Source: an uncultured bacterium
Lineage (GTDB): Bacteria > Acidobacteriota > Thermoanaerobaculia > Multivoradales > JAHEKO01
NCBI GenBank assembly: GCA_938016625.1
Contig: CALILB010000285.1
Location: 1 to 11,344, forward strand
Reading direction: 5' to 3'
Length of the DNA stretch: 11,344 nt
Part shown: positions 1-5,429 of the stretch, piece after piece
How positions within the stretch are numbered: position 1 is the stretch's first letter
Layout of the letters: each line of letters opens with the position of its first letter
Position numbers and translations under genes: made by a program
The notes under the pieces: model-generated
Seen by the model: the letters and a program-made list of their open reading frames with translations, nothing else
What the model was told of the DNA's origin: nothing
Database searches by the model: none

Positions 1-759
1 GAAGCCGACTTCGTAAAGGAGCGGGTTGCTGATCCGGAAGGTGAGCTCCCTGGTGCTTTGGATCACTGACTTCAGGCGATCGCGAATCTCTTCGACTGCG
101 GCGCTCAGCTCGTGTGGAACCGCCGCTCCCAGCTCGCCCAGCTTGAGCTGGGCGGCAACTAGACCGCCGCCCACCAGATGATGCAGAGTAGTGGCTGCTC
201 GCCGTCGCTCGTTCTCCTCGGTCCGGCTCAGCTCCGAGGTCATTCGCCGAAGACACTCTCTGCAGGCGGCCAGCTCGTGCTCCAGATCCGCACGATTGAA
301 CTTCTCTTCACCGACCAGCAGGGCGAAGCTGTCGCCGCCGCTGGCTCGCAGACCGAGGCATTTCGTTCGGACCTGAAGGAGGTTGCCTTTCTTTGTCAGC
401 AGGCGAAGGTCCCATTCCACGGACTTACCAATAGAGCTCAGACATTGCTCGAGCTTGTCCTCAAAGCGCTCCTGATCGTCCGGGGGAACGAGCTCCGAGA
501 GGGGCCGGTTCAACAGCTCATGCCTGTCGTGTCCGAGCATCGCCATTGCCGTCGAGTTCACTCGCAGCAGGTGACCCGCGGGGCTCACCTGGAAGCACAT
601 GCGGGGCAGAATTTCGAAAAAGAAGTCGAACTCCGGGTCGGCCGGAGTGTGCGCCGACTGGGGGGCGGATGAGGTCTCGGTGCGGTCCGGGCACCCATGC
701 GAAGCCCGCGCACCGCCAGTGCGAGAACGAGACTCCTCCAGGTTCAGCGAAACCTTCAT
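1..759 (-). CDS. PAS-domain sensor histidine kinase, HisKA_3 (NarX/UhpB-like) type, N-terminal part; cut by window edge
   Basis: The frame is open from an ATG at 759 to the left edge (253 codons, no stop), so the catalytic ATPase domain lies outside the window. GAGGAA at 768-773 gives a good ribosome binding site, 8 bases before the ATG. Residues 1-42 are polar, with no signal peptide or membrane segment, which suggests a cytoplasmic sensor. Residues about 45-152 read as a PAS domain (FDFFFEILPRMCFQVSPAGH, then LGHDRHELLNRPLSELVPPDD). A charged helical linker (155-183) leads into a HisKA_3 dimerisation helix: ENERRRAATTLHHLVGG at 182-198, with His193 the expected phosphate acceptor. The helix ends with RELTFRISNPLLYEVGF (237-253), matching the usual 'LTFELSPPxLYELGL' junction to the ATPase domain. 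Oddly, the acidic residue after the phospho-His is His194 and the usual Gln four residues later is Gly198, so the family's DxxxQ phosphatase motif is lost. The ligand, the partner regulator and whether it still acts as a kinase cannot be seen here. Confidence 0.85.
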   Translation of the reverse strand, partial: MKVSLNLEESRSRTGGARASHGCPDRTETSSAPQSAHTPADPEFDFFFEILPRMCFQVSPAGHLLRVNSTAMAMLGHDRHELLNRPLSELVPPDDQERFEDKLEQCLSSIGKSVEWDLRLLTKKGNLLQVRTKCLGLRASGGDSFALLVGEEKFNRADLEHELAACRECLRRMTSELSRTEENERRRAATTLHHLVGGGLVAAQLKLGELGAAVPHELSAAVEEIRDRLKSVIQSTRELTFRISNPLLYEVGF

Positions 760-915
760 GCGAGCGATTCCTCAGCCCCTCTTATCCGCCAGTGGCAATA
801 CCGGCCCAGTTCTGGCGAGTCTAGTGGCCGGGTCGTCCACCTCGGATCTCTGGCCGACAGCGGCTCGACCGACCCAAAACGCTATTTGGCGCACCGCGCC
901 GCTCGCTTTTGCTTT

Positions 916-945
916 ACCTTAATTCCTGCCCAGAGCGGCTGTCAA
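916..945 (-). promoter_or_regulatory. Candidate sigma-70-type promoter for the sensor kinase
   Basis: Read on the minus strand, a perfect TTGACA (940-945) is followed after 18 bases by TAAGGT (916-921), a poor match to the -10 consensus (3 of 6). It would give a leader of about 150 bases before the kinase ATG at 759. The -35 match is striking but the -10 is weak, so this is only a candidate. Confidence 0.3.
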
Positions 946-1064
946 ATCGAATGAGCCCATGAGCCGGATAGGGGATCGCTTTTCGAGGCCGCAGCTCTAA
1001 GCCTGGGTATAGGGTACTCGGTAGCCCTGCCATTGACCCTCCCCCCAAGAACGGATCCAATCTG

Positions 1065-1083
1065 AGCGTCAGGCTCTGACGCT
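1065..1083 (-). terminator. Perfect 8-bp hairpin downstream of the poly-Ser lipoprotein gene; possible transcript end
   Basis: AGCGTCAG (1065-1072) and CTGACGCT (1076-1083) form an 8-bp stem with a 3-base loop, about 60 bases after the lipoprotein stop codon. No T-tract follows on either strand, so it is not a standard intrinsic terminator. It may stabilise the 3' end of the mRNA or be a protein-binding palindrome. Confidence 0.35.
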
Positions 1084-1142
1084 ACAGACGAGAGAGGCTG
1101 CCCCCAACGCTGGACCAGGGGGTGCAAGGAATCCTCGGCGGG

Positions 1143-1484
1143 CTAGCCGGAGCTAGACGAACTGCTACTGCTGCTGGAGCTCGATGAACTACTACTGCTG
1201 CTGGAGCTCGATGAACTGCTACTGCTGCTGGAGCTCGAGGAGCTACTGGAGCTGCTACTGCTCGAGCTGCTACTGCTGTTGGAACTCGTACTGGAGCTCG
1301 AACTCGACGGATCTGGGGGTGCCGTGGGACTGTCGCTGTTGCTTTTGCTGCAGGCCGTCAAGGCCGACCCACCAGCCAGAAGAGCTCCACCGACCAGGAG
1401 CTTCAAGAAGTCACGCCGCGCTGCTCCATCCGAGGATTCGGATTCGCCTGAAGGCACACGCTTTTTTTCGTCCCTTTTCGACAT
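1143..1484 (-). CDS. Tat-exported lipoprotein consisting almost entirely of a poly-serine tail
   Basis: This is a 113-residue predicted exported lipoprotein. An N-terminal polar stretch leads to a twin-arginine motif, AARRDFLKLL (21-30, Arg23-Arg24), a short hydrophobic region VGGALLAGGS (31-40) and a lipobox LTAC with Cys45. Ser at +2 is the residue usually seen in outer-membrane-sorted lipoproteins. After a short linker containing PTAPPDP, residues 60-112 are 51 Ser, one Thr and one Asn, with the last 43 Ser uninterrupted, then Gly113 and stop. About 55 of the 69 mature residues are Ser. I chose the ATG at 1484 because a GGGAGAGG-type ribosome binding site lies just upstream. The longer frame to 1559 lacks that and contains a candidate promoter. 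Poly-Ser stretches are normally linkers between a lipid anchor and a folded domain; here no passenger domain follows. It is either a truncated gene or a genuine tail-only surface protein. Its function is unknown. It is transcribed divergently from the glycosyltransferase at 1605. Confidence 0.75.
   Translation of the reverse strand: MSKRDEKKRVPSGESESSDGAARRDFLKLLVGGALLAGGSALTACSKSNSDSPTAPPDPSSSSSSTSSNSSSSSSSSSSSSSSSSSSSSSSSSSSSSSSSSSSSSSSSSSSSG
1159..1239. repeat. Three tandem copies of a 27-bp repeat encoding nine serines each
   Basis: Units lie at 1159-1185, 1186-1212 and 1213-1239. Copy 2 differs from copy 1 by one base (G to A at unit position 6) and copy 3 by one base (T to G at position 27). 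The unit length is a multiple of three, so gain or loss of a copy would change the serine tract by nine residues without a frameshift. A degenerate continuation runs to about 1310. Confidence 0.95.
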
Positions 1485-1516
1485 CTCTACCACCTCTCCC
1501 TGGAGAATTTCGACCG

Positions 1517-1525
1517 ATCCTAGCA
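1517..1525 (-). promoter_or_regulatory. Candidate extended -10 promoter for the poly-Ser lipoprotein gene
   Basis: On the minus strand TGC-TAGGAT fits an extended -10 element (TGn followed by a 4 of 6 match to TATAAT). I see no good -35. Transcription would start near 1510, giving a leader of about 25 bases before the ATG at 1484. It overlaps the longer open frame, which supports the shorter start. Confidence 0.4.
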
Positions 1526-1549
1526 CAGGCCCTGGAGTCCCTTCCCGGC

Positions 1550-1578
1550 TTCGCCTCACTTCGGGTTTCTCCTATACT
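1550..1578 (+). promoter_or_regulatory. Candidate promoter of the GT9-like glycosyltransferase
   Basis: TATACT (1573-1578) is a strong -10 match. TTCGCC (1550-1555), 17 bases upstream, is a weak -35. Transcription would start near 1585, about 20 bases before the ATG at 1605. It lies back to back with the lipoprotein promoter, so a regulator bound in this 120-bp region could control both genes. Confidence 0.45.
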
Positions 1579-1604
1579 CTCGGCACGATTCCGACGATCC
1601 CTCT

Positions 1605-2597
1605 ATGCAGAAACGCAGGCTCGTTCTTCGCAATTTTCAATCGCCTGGCGACATCGTCATGCTGACCGCGGCGGTCCGAGACCTCCATCTTTGTCATCCC
1701 GACGAGTTCATTACAGACGTCCGGACCTCCTGTCCCGATCTCTGGCAGCACAACCCATATCTGCAGCCACTCGACGAGGGCGATCCGGCAGTCGAGGTCA
1801 TCGACTGTCACTACCCCCTGATCCACCAGAGCAATCATGCGCCCTACCATTTCCTACACGGTTTCATCGAGTTCCTCAACGATCGTCTGGGTACCCACGT
1901 GCGACCGTCCGCCTTCAAGGGCGACGTCTACATCTCCGAGGAAGAGAAGGCGTGGTTCTCGACCGTAGAGGAGCGGATGGGACAGTCGACTCCTTTCTGG
2001 CTACTGGTCTCGGGTGGTAAATACGACTTCACCATCAAATGGTGGGATGCGCAGCGCTACCAGGAAGTCATCGACTACTTCCGGGGCAAGATCGAGTTTG
2101 TCCAAGTGGGAGAAGCAGGACACTTCCACCCCGACCTGAAGGGCACCGTCGATCTGCGGGGTGAGACTTCGTTGCGTCAGTTGGCTCGACTGGTCTATCA
2201 CGCCCAAGGCGTCCTCACTCCGATCAGCCTCCTCATGCATCTGGCGGCGGCGATCGAGATGAAGCCCGGAATGCCGCAGAACCGACCGTGTGTCGTTATT
2301 GCCGGTGGCCGCGAGCCACCGCACTGGACCGCCTATCCGCATCACCAGTTCGTTCACACAGTCGGCGCTTTGCGATGCTGCGACAACGGCGGATGCTGGA
2401 AATCTCGCACACTGCCGCTCGGTGACGGCGACCCCAAGGATGCTCCGGATCAGCTGTGTGTCGATGTTGTCGATCAGCTACCGCGTTGCATGGACATGAT
2501 CTCGTCCGCGGAGATTATTCGCCGCATCGAGATGCACTTCACGGGCGGCGCCCTCTCGTACCTGGAGAACACCGCCCTACCCAATGGGCCGGACTAG
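1605..2597 (+). CDS. GT9-like (ADP-heptose:LPS heptosyltransferase-type) glycosyltransferase with C-terminal Cys cluster
   Basis: This 330-residue cytoplasmic protein has no signal peptide or membrane segment. The N-terminus carries the GT9 motif GDIVMLTAAVRDL (15-27), the acceptor-side start of the GT-B fold. The C-terminal half has TPISLLMHLAAAI (205-217) and VVIAGGREPPHWTAYPHHQF (230-249), matching the conserved GT9 sugar-nucleotide region ('G.SL..HLAAA ... V.I.GGRE'). It is about the usual size for the family. A cysteine cluster follows: Cys258, Cys259, Cys264, Cys285 and Cys295, in a segment with GGCWKSR, GDGDPKD and LPRCMDMIS, then a helix (SSAEIIRRIE). Such a segment recurs in a subset of GT9 proteins and resembles the layout of the metal-binding 'iron finger' of autotransporter heptosyltransferases. 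Donor and acceptor are not identifiable: lipopolysaccharide, capsule or a protein are possible. The ATG has no clear Shine-Dalgarno sequence; the predicted leader is short. It is divergent from the poly-Ser lipoprotein and convergent with pbpC. Confidence 0.85.
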   Translation: MQKRRLVLRNFQSPGDIVMLTAAVRDLHLCHPDEFITDVRTSCPDLWQHNPYLQPLDEGDPAVEVIDCHYPLIHQSNHAPYHFLHGFIEFLNDRLGTHVRPSAFKGDVYISEEEKAWFSTVEERMGQSTPFWLLVSGGKYDFTIKWWDAQRYQEVIDYFRGKIEFVQVGEAGHFHPDLKGTVDLRGETSLRQLARLVYHAQGVLTPISLLMHLAAAIEMKPGMPQNRPCVVIAGGREPPHWTAYPHHQFVHTVGALRCCDNGGCWKSRTLPLGDGDPKDAPDQLCVDVVDQLPRCMDMISSAEIIRRIEMHFTGGALSYLENTALPNGPD

Positions 2598-3024
2598 TCT
2601 TCTCAGTCCTTTGCCGAATAGTAAATTGGTTTTCTGGGTCCCACCTCGACGCATTGTTTTGAGGTCGCTCGAGGGCCGCGAAGTTGGGCGGCTAGCCTGA
2701 TGGGAGCAATTCCTGGCATCCTGAAGCACAGAGCAGAGAGCTCTGCGTTCTCGACACTCAAGGATTAGGTGCTTTCGGGCACAGTCGAGGCGAGGTGACG
2801 CGACGGATCACGGCTGGGGCGTCTCAGGCTATCTAGTCGAGGAGCTCGATCTGGTGCGGTGGTCCGTGGGCAAAGGGCTCTGGCTCCTGAGCCGGCGGCT
2901 TCGAACTCCGGCGGATCGCCCGGGCGGTGGCAACACCTTGTGCCGCTTGCCGCGGGCAGCGTTGGCGTAGAAGCACCCAGGTGCGGGTCATCTGCTGGGA
3001 GGGCTCGGGGATGTGGACAAGGGG
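2598..3024. other. Convergent intergenic region, nothing recognised
   Basis: This 427-base gap lies between the 3' ends of the plus-strand glycosyltransferase gene and minus-strand pbpC. I see short imperfect inverted repeats (for example TCGAG/CTCGA near 2840 and GCCGC/GCGGC near 2680), but none has a T-tract, so no intrinsic terminator can be called. Open frames here are extensions of frames that overlap pbpC out of register and show no motif. Confidence 0.6.
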
Positions 3025-5412
3025 CTACTCGACCCGGAAAGTCAGCACGTCGGAGCGGCCGAGGTCGTCGGTGACGGCGATGCGGTGGGAGCCGCGGGTG
3101 GGGGTGAGGAAGAGCTGCTCGCCGGGGGCCGCGCTGCCGACCAGCACCCCGTCCTGATACCAGTAGAGCCTGCGGGCGTCGGGCCCGGTGCGAGCCGTCA
3201 GGGCGATCTGCTGGTAGTCGAGGGGAGCGTCGCGGCGCAGGCGATAGGGGGTGGCGGGGTCGGGGGAGACGATACGCGGAGGCTCGCCCACGGGAGCTCC
3301 GGCGCAGGCCCGCGAGACGGGAGGCAGCTCGGAGACCGGCTCCCCCTGGGAGCGCTGCCAGGCCACGAGCTCGGCGGGGTATAGGGTCAGCTCCTGCCAG
3401 CGGAAGGGGCGGTTGCCACAGCCACCGGCCAGCAGCTCGCCGCTCTCGGCATCTACTTGCACTCGGCGGTGGAGCTCGCACCGGCCGAGTCGCGAGCGCC
3501 CCGGAAGGAAGAAGATGCCTCGCTTCTCGGGGCAGAAGGGTCCGGGCAGATCGTGGCTCAGCGCACAGACCCGGATCTCCTCGAGCCGCAGGCCCAGGGG
3601 CCGCTCCGGAGCGACGCCACCGGGCTCGATGGCGCGGAAGAGATCGAAGAGGAGAGGTGCCGCGTGCTCGCTCCCCGAGATTCCCTGCCGCGGGCGCCCG
3701 TCGAAGTTGCCCACCCAGACCCCGACGGCGTAGCGCTGCGAGAATCCAACGGCCCAGGCGTCGCGGTGGCCGTAGGAGGTACCGGTCTTCCACGCCACCG
3801 CCGGTGCCCCCCGGGTGAGATCCCAGGTCTGCGGCAGATCGGGCCGCCGAACCTCCAGCAGGATCTCGGTGAGCACCCAGGCGGTCTCGCGGGTGAGGAG
3901 GCGGTCGGCTGCGTGAGCTCCGGTCGGCGGCCGGTCGCTCTGGTCGTCGTGGAGGAAGCGAGTGGGTCGGTAGACCCCGCCGTCTGCGAGCGACGCATAG
4001 AGGTTGGTGAGGTCGAGCAAGGTCACCTCACCCGCGCCCAGGATCAGCGGCAGCCCGTAGTCGTCGCTCGGTCGATCGAGGGTCGTGAGCCCGCCGCGGA
4101 GAAGCAATCGGTGGAAGTCACCGAGCCCCGCCCGCGCGAGCAGCCTCACCGCCGGTGCATTGAGCGATTCGACGAGCGCGGTCCGCGCCGTCACCCGACC
4201 GCGATAGCGATCGTCGTAGTTCTCGGCCACATAGCCGGCAAAATCGGTCGGGATGTCGAGCAGAAAAGAGTCTGGGAGGATGACGCCCGAGTCGAGGGCC
4301 AGGCCGTAGAGAAAAGGCTTCAAGGTCGAGCCCGGCGAGCGCCGGGCCAGGGCCCCGTTGACCTGGCCCTGGTGATCACGCTCGAGAAAACCCGCCGAGC
4401 CGACCAGAGCCCGCGCCCCACGGGTCTCGACATCGAGCACCACCACTGCGGCGTTGCCGATCCCCTCGGCCCGCAGATCGTCGATGCGGCGGCTCACCAA
4501 ACGCTCGGCGATGCGCTGGAGACGGCGGTCGAGCGTGGTTCGGAGCCGCCCAGCCGCGCCGTACTTTCGGGTCACCAGACCGGCGAAGTGGGGTGCCTGG
4601 AGAGGCGGCTCGAGCCGGGCTCGCGGGACCGGATGGAGACGGGCATCGGCGATCTCGGCAGTGGAGAAGACTCCGAGCGCCGCCAGCCGGTCGAGCACCC
4701 GGGAGCGGGCCTGCCTCGCTCGGTCGGGATTGCGGGTCGGGTCGTAGCGGGTGGGGGAGCGGGGGAGAGCGGTCAGCAGCGCGATCTCACCGAGGGTGAG
4801 CTGCCGCGGCTCCTTGCCGAAGTAGAACCAGCTGGCGGCTCCCACGCCCTCGAGGTTGCCGCCGTAGGGCGCCAGGTTGAGATAGGCCTCGAGCAGCTCC
4901 TCCTTTTCCAGATGAAAGTCGAGCTGCAGGGCGCGGAAGCTCTCGCGCAGCTTGCTGGCGAGAGTGCGCGGCGCCGGGTCGACCATGCGGGCGATCTGCA
5001 TGGGGATGGTGGAGGCGCCGGAGACGATGCGGCCGGCCCACAGGTTGGTCCAGGCGGCGCGGGCGATGGCCAACGGGTCGACACCGGGGTGGAGGTAGAA
5101 GAAGCGGTCCTCGGCGGCCACCACCGCAGCGATGAGCTCCGGCGGGAGCTCGTCAAGACCGACCGGGAAGCGCCACTTCTCATCCGGCGCCAGATAGAAA
5201 CGGAGCGCCGTGCCGTCCCGATCGCTGACGGTGGAAGCCGCCGGGCGCTCGAGACGGTCGAAGGGAAAGGGGAAGATCCGATCGAGAGCCAGAAAGCCGG
5301 CCGGGGGAAGCAGCAGGGCCCCGCCGAGAATCGCTGCCAGGACTATCCGTCGCCTCCTCATCGGGCTGCCCCGTCTCGTGAGCTCGGCTCCCGCTGTTGC
5401 CTCCATGCGCAC
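3025..5412 (-). CDS. pbpC: Penicillin-binding protein 1C (bifunctional transglycosylase/transpeptidase)
   Basis: This inner-membrane enzyme polymerises glycan strands from lipid II and has a transpeptidase fold for peptide cross-linking. With the GTG start at 5412 it is 795 residues. A basic stretch (MRRRR) and membrane anchor (about 21-43) come first. The GT51 domain (about 70-270) shows AAEDRFFYLHPG with catalytic Glu101, GASTIPMQIAR (132-142) and LLEAYLNLAPYGGN. The transpeptidase domain (about 290-600) has all three motifs: STLK (Ser362-Lys365, in SPGSTLKPF), SLN (416-418) and KTG (542-544). A Cys-bearing segment typical of PBP1C (VCALSHDLPGPFCP, then CELHRRVQVD) precedes a C-terminal BiPBP_C-type beta domain (about 705-795). 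I prefer GTG 5412 because AGGTAGGA (5422-5429) sits 9 bases before it; the ATGs at 5406 and 5361 are alternatives with poorer spacing. The gene follows the alpha-2-macroglobulin stop by 11 bases, so the two are very probably co-transcribed. The known model is cell-wall repair accompanying protease trapping. Confidence 0.95.
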   Translation of the reverse strand: MRMEATAGAELTRRGSPMRRRRIVLAAILGGALLLPPAGFLALDRIFPFPFDRLERPAASTVSDRDGTALRFYLAPDEKWRFPVGLDELPPELIAAVVAAEDRFFYLHPGVDPLAIARAAWTNLWAGRIVSGASTIPMQIARMVDPAPRTLASKLRESFRALQLDFHLEKEELLEAYLNLAPYGGNLEGVGAASWFYFGKEPRQLTLGEIALLTALPRSPTRYDPTRNPDRARQARSRVLDRLAALGVFSTAEIADARLHPVPRARLEPPLQAPHFAGLVTRKYGAAGRLRTTLDRRLQRIAERLVSRRIDDLRAEGIGNAAVVVLDVETRGARALVGSAGFLERDHQGQVNGALARRSPGSTLKPFLYGLALDSGVILPDSFLLDIPTDFAGYVAENYDDRYRGRVTARTALVESLNAPAVRLLARAGLGDFHRLLLRGGLTTLDRPSDDYGLPLILGAGEVTLLDLTNLYASLADGGVYRPTRFLHDDQSDRPPTGAHAADRLLTRETAWVLTEILLEVRRPDLPQTWDLTRGAPAVAWKTGTSYGHRDAWAVGFSQRYAVGVWVGNFDGRPRQGISGSEHAAPLLFDLFRAIEPGGVAPERPLGLRLEEIRVCALSHDLPGPFCPEKRGIFFLPGRSRLGRCELHRRVQVDAESGELLAGGCGNRPFRWQELTLYPAELVAWQRSQGEPVSELPPVSRACAGAPVGEPPRIVSPDPATPYRLRRDAPLDYQQIALTARTGPDARRLYWYQDGVLVGSAAPGEQLFLTPTRGSHRIAVTDDLGRSDVLTFRVE

Positions 5413-5421
5413 GCTTTTTCG

Positions 5422-5429
5422 TCCTACCT
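5422..5429 (-). promoter_or_regulatory. Ribosome binding site of pbpC overlapping the upstream stop codon
   Basis: On the minus strand AGGTAGGA contains the TAG stop (5424-5426) of the alpha-2-macroglobulin gene and lies 9 bases before GTG 5412. Ribosomes ending the first gene would uncover or occupy this site, which suggests translational coupling. It decides the start choice for pbpC. Confidence 0.6.

Larger units (their letters stand above)
760..1142. other. Intergenic region without a convincing gene
   Basis: This 383-base stretch lies between two minus-strand genes. A 61-codon open frame (942-1127, minus) has no recognisable motif or hydrophobic segment and contains a hairpin, so I do not call it a gene. 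What can be supported is the kinase ribosome binding site (768-773), a weak candidate promoter (916-945) and a small perfect hairpin (1065-1083). Confidence 0.6.

Noticed and set aside
178..672. 164-codon plus-strand frame
   Set aside because: It is antisense to the PAS/HisKA_3 kinase, whose motifs read clearly on the minus strand.
942..1127. 61-codon minus-strand frame between the kinase and lipoprotein genes
   Set aside because: No ribosome binding site, motif or hydrophobic segment, and a perfect hairpin lies inside it. I also considered it as a lost passenger domain of the lipoprotein, but nothing in it looks like a folded domain.
1184..2020. 278-codon plus-strand frame with Cys/Trp/Tyr-rich start
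   Set aside because: The odd composition is the reverse reading of the serine-codon repeat, and the rest overlaps the glycosyltransferase gene out of frame.
2731..2756. GCAGAG-AG-CTCTGC inverted repeat as a terminator for the glycosyltransferase gene
   Set aside because: The 2-base centre is too short for a stable loop, no T-tract follows, and it lies about 140 bases past the stop codon.
2765..3793. 342-codon open frame on the minus strand, partly downstream of pbpC
   Set aside because: It overlaps pbpC out of register, is dominated by Arg, Pro, Ala and Gly, and has no motif in the part beyond the pbpC stop.
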